19,736 nt of DNA from assembly GCA_003506995.1 (NCBI GenBank), contig DNXB01000290.1:1-19736 (forward strand), given 5' to 3'. Positions 1 to 8,467 of this stretch are shown one piece after another (positions within the stretch are counted from its first letter, which is position 1; each line of letters starts with the position of its first letter). Source of the stretch: Verrucomicrobiales bacterium (GTDB taxonomy: Bacteria > Verrucomicrobiota > Verrucomicrobiia > Verrucomicrobiales > Verrucomicrobiaceae). The position numbers and the translations under genes are program-made. Under the pieces are notes generated by a model. That model made no database searches. It saw only the letters and a list, made by a program, of their open reading frames with translations, and was not told the DNA's origin.

Positions 1-723
1 GAGCTGGCCGAGTTCACCCTCGCCCCCGGCCCTAACCAAATCAGCCGCGAGAACGCCAAGCGCCGCGTCGTCGTCACCGCCAACGTGCGCGGACGTGACA
101 TCGCCAGCTTTGTCGGTGAAGCCCAAAAACGTATCGCCGAAGAAGTCACCGTGCAGCCCGGCTACTGGATCAGTTGGGGCGGACAATTTGAAAACCTCAT
201 CTCCGCCAGCCAGCGCCTCAAAATCGTCGTGCCCGTCGCGCTGCTGCTCATCCTCATCCTGTTGTTCAGCGCCTTCGGTTCCGTCAAAGACGCGCTGCTC
301 ATCTTCACCGGCGTGCCCATGGCCCTCACCGGCGGCATCATCGCCTTGTGGTTGCGTGACATCCCGCTCTCCATCTCCGCCGCCGTCGGCTTCATCGCCC
401 TGTCAGGCGTGGCCGTGCTCAATGGCGTCGTCATGATCAGCTTCATCCGAAAGCTCATCGAAGATGGCATCGGCCTGGATGAGGCCATCCTCGGCGGCTC
501 CCTCACCCGCCTGCGTCCCGTGCTGATGACCGCCCTCGTCGCCAGCCTTGGCTTCGTCCCCATGGCCATCGCCACCGGCCCCGGAGCCGAAGTCCAGCGC
601 CCCCTCGCCACCGTCGTCATCGGTGGCATCCTCAGTTCCACGCTGCTCACCCTGCTCGTGCTGCCTGCGCTCTACCGCATGTTTAACCGCGTCGTTACCT
701 CCAAGAAGGAAGTGACAGTGTGA
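1..723 (+). CDS. czcA: CzcA-type heavy-metal RND efflux pump, C-terminal part (5' end outside window)
   Basis: Inner-membrane subunit of a tripartite heavy-metal efflux complex that uses the proton gradient to export divalent cations. Only the last 240 residues are present; the reading frame is open from base 1. The fragment starts in the periplasmic docking/pore region (RENAKRRVVVTANVRGRD), then shows the last transmembrane helices, including VALLLILILLF, the helix FIALSGVAVLNGVVMISF and the signature GAEVQRPLATVVIGG. The string SGVAVLNG is what I expect of CzcA/CnrA pumps (Co, Zn, Cd, Ni), whereas CusA pumps read differently at this place, so a divalent-cation role is favoured over Cu(I)/Ag(I). 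The protein ends normally with a basic tail and TGA. An MFS gene follows after 41 nt on the same strand. The metal specificity cannot be fixed because the transmembrane helix 4 motif lies outside the window. Confidence 0.93.
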   Translation, partial: ELAEFTLAPGPNQISRENAKRRVVVTANVRGRDIASFVGEAQKRIAEEVTVQPGYWISWGGQFENLISASQRLKIVVPVALLLILILLFSAFGSVKDALLIFTGVPMALTGGIIALWLRDIPLSISAAVGFIALSGVAVLNGVVMISFIRKLIEDGIGLDEAILGGSLTRLRPVLMTALVASLGFVPMAIATGPGAEVQRPLATVVIGGILSSTLLTLLVLPALYRMFNRVVTSKKEVTV

Positions 724-764
724 GGCACATTGCACTCTTAGCCGCATCTTGATAAACCCCTGTT

Positions 765-1961
765 ATGAACCCAACCTCCACCTCCCTTTGGCGTCATCGT
801 GCGTTCCAGCAGCTTTTCTGGGCGCACGCGCTCAGTCTGGTTGGCAGCGGCCTCTCATCGCTGGCGCTTGGACTGCTGGCACATCAATTGGTCGGCGCAT
901 CCGCGTCATCCGTGCTGGGCATCACGCTGGCGATTCGCATTATCGTCATTGTCATCTGCTCGCCATGGGCTGGAAAGTTGGCGGATCACTTTGGCGCACG
1001 TCGTCTGATGGTGGCGGCAGACCTCATGCGGACAGCCGTCGTGATCGGCTTCTTCTTTGCCGATGCCGTTTGGCAAATCTACGCCCTGGCCGTGCTGCTG
1101 AATTTTGGGTCGGCCATCTTCACGCCCATCTACCGGGCTGTCATTCCGGGAGTGGTCAGTGCTGAGCAGTATCCGCGTGCGCTGGCGCTTGGCTCCATCG
1201 CCTATGACGCGGCCAATATCCTCGGTCCGTCATTGGCGGCATTGGTCATCGCCGTCGCCGGGTTTCGTGGGAACTTCATCCTGGATGCCATCACCTTCCT
1301 CGGCAGTGCCGCGCTGCTTTTTGGGCTGCCTCGACTGGCTATCGAGACCACGACTGATGAAAAGAAACCGCCGACTTCCGTGCGCCACGGTCTTGCCGCC
1401 ATGTTCCAGCGGAAACCTTTGCGTGAGTCGCTCTTTCTGGCCTTTCAGACCAGCATTGGCGGTGCGTTTGTCATCGTAGCCACAGTGGACTTCGTGAAGA
1501 ACGATCTGCATCTCAGCGATTCAGCTTACGCGTGGGCGATGGCCTCCTTTGGCGTGGGCTCCGTCGTTGCCGCCTTGCTTTACAGCAAGCTATCAACGTG
1601 GGGACGAAATGTCTCCGTCGCCGCCTGTGCTCCGGTCATGCTCGCCGCCCTGGTCGCCGTGGCGCTGCTGCCGCAATACGCCGTTCTTTTCATCGCCTGG
1701 TGGTTCATCGGCATGAGCTACAGCATCCTGGGCATCCGAGGCAGTGAGTTGCTGGCGGCGAACAGCGAGGGGGCGGAACGCTCCCACATCTACGCCGCCC
1801 ACTTCGCCCTCAGCCACGCGGGCTGGGGTCTGACGTATCCGCTGGCAGGCTTCACCACCACCACCCTCGGGTTCGGCGTCACGGCCTGGATTTTCGCTGC
1901 ACTCATCGCCCTCGTTTCCGCTCCCATGTGGTTTTCGAGAGTTCGCTACAACAATAAATAA
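765..1961 (+). CDS. MFS transporter, EntS/MFS_3-like exporter
   Basis: A 398-residue protein with about 12 hydrophobic segments, the usual size of a major facilitator. The N-terminal half contains the loop 2-3 signature in the form GKLADHFGARRLMVAADLMR (about residues 68-87), and RNF...DAITFLGSAALLF follows in helix 6. A polar central loop (ETTTDEKKPP, about residues 195-204) separates the two six-helix halves. The general pattern resembles the MFS_3 group of small-molecule or metal exporters (EntS-like; NreB-type nickel exporters also belong here), but the His-rich tail of NreB is absent. It lies 41 nt after the CzcA-type gene on the same strand, so a role in metal or siderophore-type export is suggested by context only. 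The start ATG at 765 is the first in-frame Met before helix 1; no clear Shine-Dalgarno is visible. Confidence 0.85.
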   Translation: MNPTSTSLWRHRAFQQLFWAHALSLVGSGLSSLALGLLAHQLVGASASSVLGITLAIRIIVIVICSPWAGKLADHFGARRLMVAADLMRTAVVIGFFFADAVWQIYALAVLLNFGSAIFTPIYRAVIPGVVSAEQYPRALALGSIAYDAANILGPSLAALVIAVAGFRGNFILDAITFLGSAALLFGLPRLAIETTTDEKKPPTSVRHGLAAMFQRKPLRESLFLAFQTSIGGAFVIVATVDFVKNDLHLSDSAYAWAMASFGVGSVVAALLYSKLSTWGRNVSVAACAPVMLAALVAVALLPQYAVLFIAWWFIGMSYSILGIRGSELLAANSEGAERSHIYAAHFALSHAGWGLTYPLAGFTTTTLGFGVTAWIFAALIALVSAPMWFSRVRYNNK

Positions 1962-2010
1962 TGACTAAACTCAGCAAACCAATCGCATTCCACACCAACC
2001 CAATCACGCC

Positions 2011-2511
2011 ATGAAACGAAATCATTTGCTCGCCATCCTCATCACAGTCGTCCTGCCGTTACCGCTTATTGTCGGCCAGCATAGCGCTCACAAAACCGAG
2101 TCCGCTCATGCGGCCTTTTATCCGCCTGCTGACATCCAATGGAAAGACGGTCCGGCTTCGCTGCCGAAGGGCGCGAAGATCGCCGTCCTCGAAGGCGACC
2201 CCGCTAAGGAGGGCATGTTCGTCATGCGCGTCCGCGTGCCGGATGGCTTCCACATCCCTGCGCACACGCACCCCAAGCCGGAACGGGTCACGGTTCTCCA
2301 AGGCACCTTCAAACTCGCGATGGGTGATCACCTCAAGCAATCCGACGCGCGCGCCCTGCCTGCGGGCACCTATGGGGTCTGGCCGCCGGGGATGGTGCAT
2401 GCCGTGTGGACCGAGGGAGAAACCATTGTGCAATTTCATGGCATGAGCCCCTGGGTCATCAACTATGTGAATCCTGCCGACGACCCGAGGAACGCCAAGA
2501 AGCCGCAATAA
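2011..2511 (+). CDS. Exported cupin-domain protein
   Basis: 166 residues. A signal peptide spans about residues 1-22 (MKRNH then a hydrophobic stretch LLAILITVVLPLPLIVG). The remainder is a single cupin beta-barrel: motif 1 is HIPAHTHPKPERVTVLQG with candidate metal ligands H85, H87 and E91, and motif 2 is PPGMVHAVW with H130. Cupins of this type bind a divalent metal and can be dioxygenases, isomerases or ChrR-like sensors; the substrate cannot be read from the sequence. It sits 49 nt after the MFS gene on the same strand, so it may be the last gene of the metal-export block. Immediately downstream, the opposite strand carries a truncated gene running towards it, so the 3' end of this cupin gene marks a junction between two gene blocks. 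No terminator hairpin is visible between them. Confidence 0.82.
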   Translation: MKRNHLLAILITVVLPLPLIVGQHSAHKTESAHAAFYPPADIQWKDGPASLPKGAKIAVLEGDPAKEGMFVMRVRVPDGFHIPAHTHPKPERVTVLQGTFKLAMGDHLKQSDARALPAGTYGVWPPGMVHAVWTEGETIVQFHGMSPWVINYVNPADDPRNAKKPQ

Positions 2512-2790
2512 CGCCGCCTCCAGCGGCAGCACCCATCCTATAGGCTGTTTCAAATCCACGATGGCGAGCGAGCCGCCTTTCCCTTTCTCATAGGGATAGA
2601 CGCCATTCGATGGCAGTGCGCGGGCGGTGAAACCCTTGCCTGCGATATAGGCGATACCATCGCGTATCTCGATGTCGTGAGCGCCGGTGAGTGCAGCTTC
2701 ATCACGCAAGATGGAGACGAGCGTGAGCTGGGCGGCTGCCGAATGACAAAGGCTGAATGCCGATAGCAGGACAAAGGAGATGCGGTTCAT
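2512..2790 (-). pseudogene. Truncated exported protein (possibly beta-propeller/LVIVD-like), N-terminal stump only
   Basis: The ATG at 2790 overlaps the sulfatase stop codon as ATGA, the arrangement of a translationally coupled fourth gene. The product starts with a good signal peptide (MNRISFVLLSAFSLCHSAAAQ) followed by a sequence that looks native: HDIEIRDGIAYIAGKGF and then GGSLAIVDLKQP. Alternating 'region visible/IAYIAG' and 'LAIVDL' strings are typical of LVIVD-type or other beta-propeller repeats. After about residue 83 (near position 2542) the frame simply runs on into the antisense of the cupin gene, up to a stop at 2059, and loses any family resemblance. The gene is therefore judged broken between about 2512 and 2545, where the metal-resistance block abuts. 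What the intact protein did is unknown; association with the sulfatase is inferred from the overlap. Confidence 0.62.
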
Positions 2791-4337
2791 CGTGGTACCT
2801 TGGGATTGCCGAACCACTCCTGCATCCGCGCACGCCATTGCTCGACGATCTCGGGGGGCTCAGGCGTGCGGCCTTGATCGTTGCTGGACTCGATCCAGGC
2901 ATCGAGTGCGGCGCTCATGTCTTTACGCTGCTGTTGGTGCTTCGGATCGGCGGCGAGGTTGTGGATTTCAAACGGATCGTTTTCGAGATCGTAGATTTCT
3001 TCGTCGGGCAGACGCGGGGCCATGAGCGCGGCTTGTGGCGGTGTGAGCTTGCCTTCGGCCTGGAGTCGGCGCAGCAGAGCCATGACGGGATAGCCGGTGT
3101 CTTTGTAAGGCGCGGGATGGCTGAAAGGAATCTCGGGCATGAAGTTATGGATGTAGCGGTAGCGCGTGCTGCGCACGGAGCGGATGCGCTGCGGCACGTC
3201 ATCGCAGCGGTCGCGGGCGCTGAAGGCATACTTGCGCGGGGGGCTGGCGTCGGGACCGAGGAAGACTTCACTCGCCATGCCGATGGGTTTCTTGATGCCG
3301 GCAAAGGAGAGCGTGGTGGCGGTGAGATCGAGCAGGCTGATGAGGCGATCACTCACGGTTCCGGCCTTGTAGTCGCTCGGCGCGGGATGACTCGCAGGCC
3401 AACGCACGATGAGTGGCACGCGCTCTCCGCTGTCGTAGCACCAATGATGGCCGCGCGCTTCGAGCCTGCCATTGTCGGCGAAGAAGATGACGATGGTGTT
3501 CTCTGCCAAACCATCAGCAGCAAGTCGTGCGAGGATTTCGCCCGCCCGCGTGTCCACGTCATGCACCGTGTCGAGATAAGCGGCCCAGTCTTTGCGTGTG
3601 ATGGGATGATCCGGGTAATAGGGCGGCGGAGTGATATTGTCGGGGTCGGTCGTTGTGGGATGCACCTGATTGCCGAATGCGGGCGTCTCATCCTCGCCAA
3701 CGAAACCATGTACGCCGTTCTTCGAGGTGCGCTCGACGACAGGCAGATTGATCTGCGCGAAGAAGGGCTGGTGTGCTTTCAAATCTGTCCACTCACTGCT
3801 GTGGTAGAGGCGCGCCGAGTTGCGATCATTTTGGCCCTTGTCGTCGATGCTGAGCACGGCGGGTGACGCCTTGATTTGGATCGCTGGATTCAGCATCGGC
3901 CCGTTGACCTCGAAGTTCAAATCCGTCTTGCCCGTGCCGATCATCTTCTTGTCCACGCGCATGATGTTGGCGGCAAAGTATCCCGCCTCGATCAAACGAT
4001 GCGTGAGCGGTCGAACGCCATCGGGAAGCTGAAAGTGATCGTTCCGATGCGAGCGATGATTGTGCGCGCCAAGAGTGGTCTGATACATCCCAGTCATGAA
4101 GGCCGAGCGACTCGGCGAGCATCCCGGCGAGGTGTCGAACGCGAGACGATAACGCAAGCCCTCGCGCGCAAGTTTGTCGATGTTCGGCGTGCTGACCTGT
4201 TTTGAATACGGCGAGTCTGGGTAGCAACCGAGATCCGGCCCCATGTTCTCGGCCGTGATCCAGAGGATGTTGGGTTTCGCGGCGAATGCCGGATGACAAA
4301 TGATGAGCAGCGAGATGAGGCAGAGGAAGTGTTTCAT
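2787..4337 (-). CDS. Exported type I sulfatase (alkaline-phosphatase superfamily)
   Basis: 516 residues with signal peptide MKHFLCLISLLIICHPAFA. The formylglycine signature CSPSR is present at C73-R77, followed by SAFMTGMYQTTLGAH, so this is a cysteine-type sulfatase hydrolysing sulfate esters after maturation of C73. Downstream metal-site residues are seen as FFADNG (D288, N289) and SGERVPLIVRWP. The start of the catalytic domain reads ILWITAEN, where many sulfatases have DD; E30 and N31 take these positions. The ITAE... GCYPD pattern resembles the heparan N-sulfatase-like group, but the substrate is not determinable. The gene lies 68 nt after the serine hydrolase/FGE-like fusion and overlaps the following truncated gene by ATGA. 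An exported enzyme in this setting would desulfate glycans in the periplasm. Confidence 0.92.
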   Translation of the reverse strand: MKHFLCLISLLIICHPAFAAKPNILWITAENMGPDLGCYPDSPYSKQVSTPNIDKLAREGLRYRLAFDTSPGCSPSRSAFMTGMYQTTLGAHNHRSHRNDHFQLPDGVRPLTHRLIEAGYFAANIMRVDKKMIGTGKTDLNFEVNGPMLNPAIQIKASPAVLSIDDKGQNDRNSARLYHSSEWTDLKAHQPFFAQINLPVVERTSKNGVHGFVGEDETPAFGNQVHPTTTDPDNITPPPYYPDHPITRKDWAAYLDTVHDVDTRAGEILARLAADGLAENTIVIFFADNGRLEARGHHWCYDSGERVPLIVRWPASHPAPSDYKAGTVSDRLISLLDLTATTLSFAGIKKPIGMASEVFLGPDASPPRKYAFSARDRCDDVPQRIRSVRSTRYRYIHNFMPEIPFSHPAPYKDTGYPVMALLRRLQAEGKLTPPQAALMAPRLPDEEIYDLENDPFEIHNLAADPKHQQQRKDMSAALDAWIESSNDQGRTPEPPEIVEQWRARMQEWFGNPKVPR

Positions 4338-4405
4338 GGTGAGTAACGTCGGTTCAGGATGAAACCAGTGAGCGTGTTATGAAGCGCGCGAGTCCCGCAC
4401 CATTA

Positions 4406-7051
4406 TCACGGCTCCATCACCAGCACGCAGCGGAAGCCGTTGCAGCGCCAGCGGCGATCGGCGGTTTGGGGGCCTCGGAAGGAGGAGAGCAAAGGTTCGC
4501 GCGCGCTGCTGCCCCATGACGCGCCGCGCAGGATATGGAGTTTCTTTTCGGCATTGAACCAGTCCTCGCACCATTCCCACACGTTGCCTCCCAGGTCATG
4601 AATGCCCAGTTCGTTCGGAGGGAAGCTCATCACCGGGGCTGTCACGGCAAAGCCGTCGGCATAGCCTTCCATGGTCTTCTCTGACTTGATCTTCTTCCGG
4701 CAATCTTCCTCGGCATAGTTCCCTGCGCCCTTCGCGGGCGGCCACTGCCGACCCCAGGGATACACGTCTTTAATCTTCGCGCTCAGGCTTTCAGTCGTGG
4801 CTCCCGTGGCAGGCTCCTGTGCGCCGATTCCGACAGCAACGCTCCATTCGTGATCCGTTGGGAGGCGATAGGTGCGTCCTTCCTTTTTGCCCAACCATGC
4901 GCAGAACGCCTTCGCATCATCCCAACTCACGTTCACCACAGGCTCATCGTTGCCAGCACCAACGAGGATTTTTTCAATAGCGACGTTCTGCCAGGATGGA
5001 TCAGCAGCGGCGTTGGTCGCGGCATAGGCAGCATAGTCAGCGCGTCTGGTCTCGTGGGCGCACATCAGGATCTGTATTCCAGGCACGGGCACGAATTTCA
5101 TGCCCAAGCTGTTCGTAAATGGAGTGGTTTTGACAGCCGCTTGATTCGGCAAGGCTCCAAGCACGCTCTTGAAATCAAATCCCTTCACGGCTTCGGCGGC
5201 GAGCGTGGAGATGCGGTGGTGCATTTGATACACCTCGGGTCGCGTGTCCTTGCCATCGGGGCCGTAGCGATTGCAGAGAAAGATGACGAACGTCTTTGAG
5301 AATGGATCAATCCACAGCATCTGCCCAGTCCAGCCGGTATGACCGTAGCCGCCGACGGGGAATAGTGCGCCACGATGCAGCGTGTAGTTGTGAGGAGGTG
5401 TGCGATACGGCGTGTCTATGTCCCAGCCGAGTGCACGCCGCACGGGGAGGTTCTTCGCGTCAGGACTGCGCAGGTCAGGCGGACTCTGCACGCTGGTCAT
5501 AAGCTTGAGGGTTTCTGGCTTGAAGACGCGCACGCCGCCGAGTTCTCCGTTATTCAGCATCATGCGCGCGAAACGTGCGAGGTCGGGCGCGGTGGTGAAT
5601 AGCCCCGCGTGTCCGGCGATTCCGCCCATGTTCAGCGCCACATTGTCGTCCACCTGTCCGCGCTCGGGCGCGCTGGTGGGTGCTACGCTGTGCAATGACT
5701 CGCCGGATGGGCGGAACTGAGTGTCATTCATTTTCAGCGGGCGGAAGATCTCGGCGGTGCAGAACTCATCGAGTTTCCGGCCCGTCACGCGCTCGATCAC
5801 CATTCCCAGCATCATCGTGCCCACGCTGCTGTAGGAAAAGGCACTGCCCGGCTCGAACAGTGGCTTCTCGCGACACGCCTGCGTATAGGCTTCATCGGGA
5901 TTGCTGCTGAATGGCGGCTTCGTTCCATTTAGATTCACCTGCAAACCGGAGCTGTGGAGCAGAAGATGTCGGAGCGTGATCTTCTCGCGGCCTTCGCCCG
6001 TGAACTCGGGGAGATGCTTCGACACCAGATCATCCACGCCCATCAAACCGCGCTCCACGCAGAGCATCGCCGCGCTCGCGGCGGCGACGGCTTTGGTGAC
6101 GGATGCCACGTCGAAGATCGTGTCTTCGGTCATCGGCTCGACGGCGGGTTTGAGCGCGCGATTTCCGAATGCCTTATGATAAGGAACGCCATTCCTCTCC
6201 ACCCACAACGCCGCGCCGACGATCATGCCATCCGTGACTGCCTTGCCGATGGTTGAGTCTAGTTCAGCGAGTTTGTCGTCTTTGAAGACTTCTTGAAGAG
6301 TGGGTTTGTTCGCCGCCAAAAGGGCTGCCTTGTTCTTCTCCCAATCAGCGTTCGGTAGAGCTTCCCAGACGCGGAACTTGCGGAAGCTGCCCTGCGTGCC
6401 CGCACCAATCATTACGCTATGTTTGTCAGCGCCGATGAGTGGGTTCGACACCGTGATGCTCCTGCCATCGAGCGTGGCCACGGCTTCGTCGCCTTTGATT
6501 TCGATCACTAACGTGTGCCAGGCGTCAAGCTTCAAGGGCAGCAGTGCTTTCGCAGAACTGCCACGTTCGCGCTGTTTGCTCGTTGGATTGATCCGCGCAG
6601 CATCGAATGGCGTCAGGAAGACGCCGCCGATGCCAACGCTCAGTTGAAACAGGTAGTCCTTCGTGTCCGTGACGTTCACGAACACCGTGCGATACTTGCG
6701 GCCATCAGCGGGCACATTGTCGAGCCGCACCTCACATTGGATGACCGCATCCTTGTATTGAAGTCCATAGGACGCGGTGGCGGGATGATGGCTCTCCGCC
6801 AGCTCAATGCCTTTGAAGATGCCATCGGTCTGTTCCCATTTTCCGGCCTTGGGTTTGATGTTGAACCGCCATCCACTGAAGCCACTGGCAAACCCCACAG
6901 GAACGCCTGTGAACGGTGCCAGCGGTTTGGCGAAGTCCTCGCTCGCCAGCAACTTGCCGCGCTGCGTCATCAAGGTCTTTGGCAAGGAGTCTTCGGCGGC
7001 TGCAGTGAGGGCAAGCGTCAGCAGCGTGAGGAGGCAGAGGTGTTGTTTCAT
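4406..7051 (-). CDS. Three-domain exported protein: LamG/DUF1080-like, beta-lactamase-family serine hydrolase, FGE-like domain
   Basis: 881 residues with a signal peptide (about 1-19). Residues about 35-232 form a jelly-roll domain like those of DUF1080/laminin-G proteins (FRKFRVWEA at its end), probably glycan-binding. Residues about 255-625 form a class C beta-lactamase/esterase-fold hydrolase: the SxxK nucleophile motif is S317-V-T-K320, the second motif is Y407-S-S, and the third is H571-T-G in place of KTG, which favours an esterase or peptidase over a beta-lactamase. Residues about 644-880 form an FGE-sulfatase (SUMF1-like) domain with VVNVSWDDAKAFCAWL, YRLPTDHEW and GNVWEWCEDW. The segment that carries the two catalytic cysteines in true formylglycine-generating enzymes reads LRGASWGSSAREPLLSSFRG and has none, so sulfatase activation by this domain is doubtful. 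It is preceded by the nitrilase-like gene (9 nt gap) and followed by the sulfatase (68 nt). Confidence 0.88.
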   Translation of the reverse strand: MKQHLCLLTLLTLALTAAAEDSLPKTLMTQRGKLLASEDFAKPLAPFTGVPVGFASGFSGWRFNIKPKAGKWEQTDGIFKGIELAESHHPATASYGLQYKDAVIQCEVRLDNVPADGRKYRTVFVNVTDTKDYLFQLSVGIGGVFLTPFDAARINPTSKQRERGSSAKALLPLKLDAWHTLVIEIKGDEAVATLDGRSITVSNPLIGADKHSVMIGAGTQGSFRKFRVWEALPNADWEKNKAALLAANKPTLQEVFKDDKLAELDSTIGKAVTDGMIVGAALWVERNGVPYHKAFGNRALKPAVEPMTEDTIFDVASVTKAVAAASAAMLCVERGLMGVDDLVSKHLPEFTGEGREKITLRHLLLHSSGLQVNLNGTKPPFSSNPDEAYTQACREKPLFEPGSAFSYSSVGTMMLGMVIERVTGRKLDEFCTAEIFRPLKMNDTQFRPSGESLHSVAPTSAPERGQVDDNVALNMGGIAGHAGLFTTAPDLARFARMMLNNGELGGVRVFKPETLKLMTSVQSPPDLRSPDAKNLPVRRALGWDIDTPYRTPPHNYTLHRGALFPVGGYGHTGWTGQMLWIDPFSKTFVIFLCNRYGPDGKDTRPEVYQMHHRISTLAAEAVKGFDFKSVLGALPNQAAVKTTPFTNSLGMKFVPVPGIQILMCAHETRRADYAAYAATNAAADPSWQNVAIEKILVGAGNDEPVVNVSWDDAKAFCAWLGKKEGRTYRLPTDHEWSVAVGIGAQEPATGATTESLSAKIKDVYPWGRQWPPAKGAGNYAEEDCRKKIKSEKTMEGYADGFAVTAPVMSFPPNELGIHDLGGNVWEWCEDWFNAEKKLHILRGASWGSSAREPLLSSFRGPQTADRRWRCNGFRCVLVMEP

Positions 7052-7060
7052 GGACAGTGC

Positions 7061-8443
7061 TCACTTCGAGTTGCCGAGGTTCTTCACATCCGTCTCAGGC
7101 GCATAGAGTTGCGGGCGGCGTTGGAACCAGTTCATGTCGCGGAAGCTGCCGCCCTGCCAGATGCGGTGATCTTCATCCAGCGGCACCACGGCGGTGATGA
7201 ACTCCTGATCGCCATCGTTCCACGCGAGCAGGTCGCCTTTGGGACTGATGATGCAACTGCCCACCGTGCTGTTCCGCGCCACCACCATGCAGAGTTGGTT
7301 ATCAATGGCATGGGCGCGCATGATCACGCGCCAGCGGTCTTCGTTGAAGTTCGGCGGCCCCTTGGTCCAGCGGTCGGCGCGGTGATCGCCCATGATCGGC
7401 AGCAGCAAAAAATCAGCGCCGTTGAGGCCGACCAGGCGCGAGGACTCGGAGACCGAGCTGTCCATGCAGATGTTGCAGCCGATGCGTGCGACATCCGTCT
7501 CGAAAACAGGGAAGCCATCGCCCGGCATGATGCCCGAGCAATCCTCGCCACCACCGGCGAGATGCACTTTGCGGTAGCGGCCTTCTATCGTGCCCGTGGG
7601 GCTGATCAGCACGACGCTGTTATGCACGGCATCGCCATTGCGCTCATACATGCCGAGGGCGATGCGGACTTTGTGCTTCCTGGCGATGGCGGCAAAGGCA
7701 TCCGTCTCCGGCCCCGGTGCGGGCACGGCTTTATCAAGTGCATCGCCATCCATGCCAAATTGGAGCGCCACTTCCGGCAGCACGACGAGCTGCGGATGAT
7801 CCCGCTCGCAGGCCTTCTCGATGAGCTTGCCGTAGAAGTCGATGTTGTCCTGGATGCTCTTGAACTTCCGTCCAGTGCGCTGCGACTGACCTCCCGTAAC
7901 CACGCTGACCTTCACCGGTGTACGCGCCACCAGCGGTGTCTTGGCAATGCTCACCTTGGGTTGCTGCCACACTGCTTTGCCAGTCGCCGACCAACGCAAC
8001 GTCGAGCGGATGACGAGCTGATGCGCACCCTCCGGTGCCACGAGCTTGCGCGTGAAGCGCACCGCATTCGCGCTCGGCGTCTCCGGCATCAAGAAGTCCC
8101 AGATGGCGCTGAAGCGTTCCTTGTTCGCCTCCGCCTTGCCCCAGATGGCGATGCAGCGCAGCTCATCACCCGGCACGGTCAGACCTTCATGCGTGGCGTC
8201 GATGGACAACTCATAAGTCTGCCCCGGCTCGATGCCCTCATAGCTCCACTGCCAGCCGCCCGTGCTCATGCGCGTGCCATTGGCCTCCACCGCGAAGGCA
8301 TCGCCTCGTTTGGCCGTGACCGGAGTCGTCTTCGGATGCGGCGACCACGGCTCGGCGAGCTTGAGTTGTGGCGGAGCATCGGCGGCAATGGCGAGCGTGC
8401 CGCAGGTGAGCGCTGCGATGGCGAGGATGAGGATGTGTTTCAT
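7061..8443 (-). CDS. Exported carbon-nitrogen hydrolase (nitrilase superfamily) with N-terminal beta domain
   Basis: 460 residues with signal peptide MKHILILAIAALTCGTLAIA. Residues about 25-170 form an extra beta-rich region (GWQWSYEGIEPGQTYELS) of the kind that often binds carbohydrate or packs against a catalytic domain. From about 176 to 425 there is a complete nitrilase-fold domain with the Glu-Lys-Cys triad: E224 in VVLPEV, K292 in YRKVHL and C326 in CNICMDSS. Such enzymes hydrolyse amides, nitriles or N-carbamoyl bonds; here the substrate is unknown. Location in the periplasm is unusual for the superfamily but fits an operon of exported hydrolases. The stop lies 9 nt before the fusion protein, and the start lies 24 nt after the HxlR gene stop, so HxlR may be co-transcribed with it. 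Confidence 0.88.
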   Translation of the reverse strand: MKHILILAIAALTCGTLAIAADAPPQLKLAEPWSPHPKTTPVTAKRGDAFAVEANGTRMSTGGWQWSYEGIEPGQTYELSIDATHEGLTVPGDELRCIAIWGKAEANKERFSAIWDFLMPETPSANAVRFTRKLVAPEGAHQLVIRSTLRWSATGKAVWQQPKVSIAKTPLVARTPVKVSVVTGGQSQRTGRKFKSIQDNIDFYGKLIEKACERDHPQLVVLPEVALQFGMDGDALDKAVPAPGPETDAFAAIARKHKVRIALGMYERNGDAVHNSVVLISPTGTIEGRYRKVHLAGGGEDCSGIMPGDGFPVFETDVARIGCNICMDSSVSESSRLVGLNGADFLLLPIMGDHRADRWTKGPPNFNEDRWRVIMRAHAIDNQLCMVVARNSTVGSCIISPKGDLLAWNDGDQEFITAVVPLDEDHRIWQGGSFRDMNWFQRRPQLYAPETDVKNLGNSK

Positions 8444-8467
8444 GGTTGGAGTGTGGTGAGAGTGTCC

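Noticed and set aside
2757..3866. A 369-codon plus-strand open frame opposite the sulfatase.
   Set aside because: Antisense to a sulfatase with the CSPSR motif; no family features and no signal or start context.
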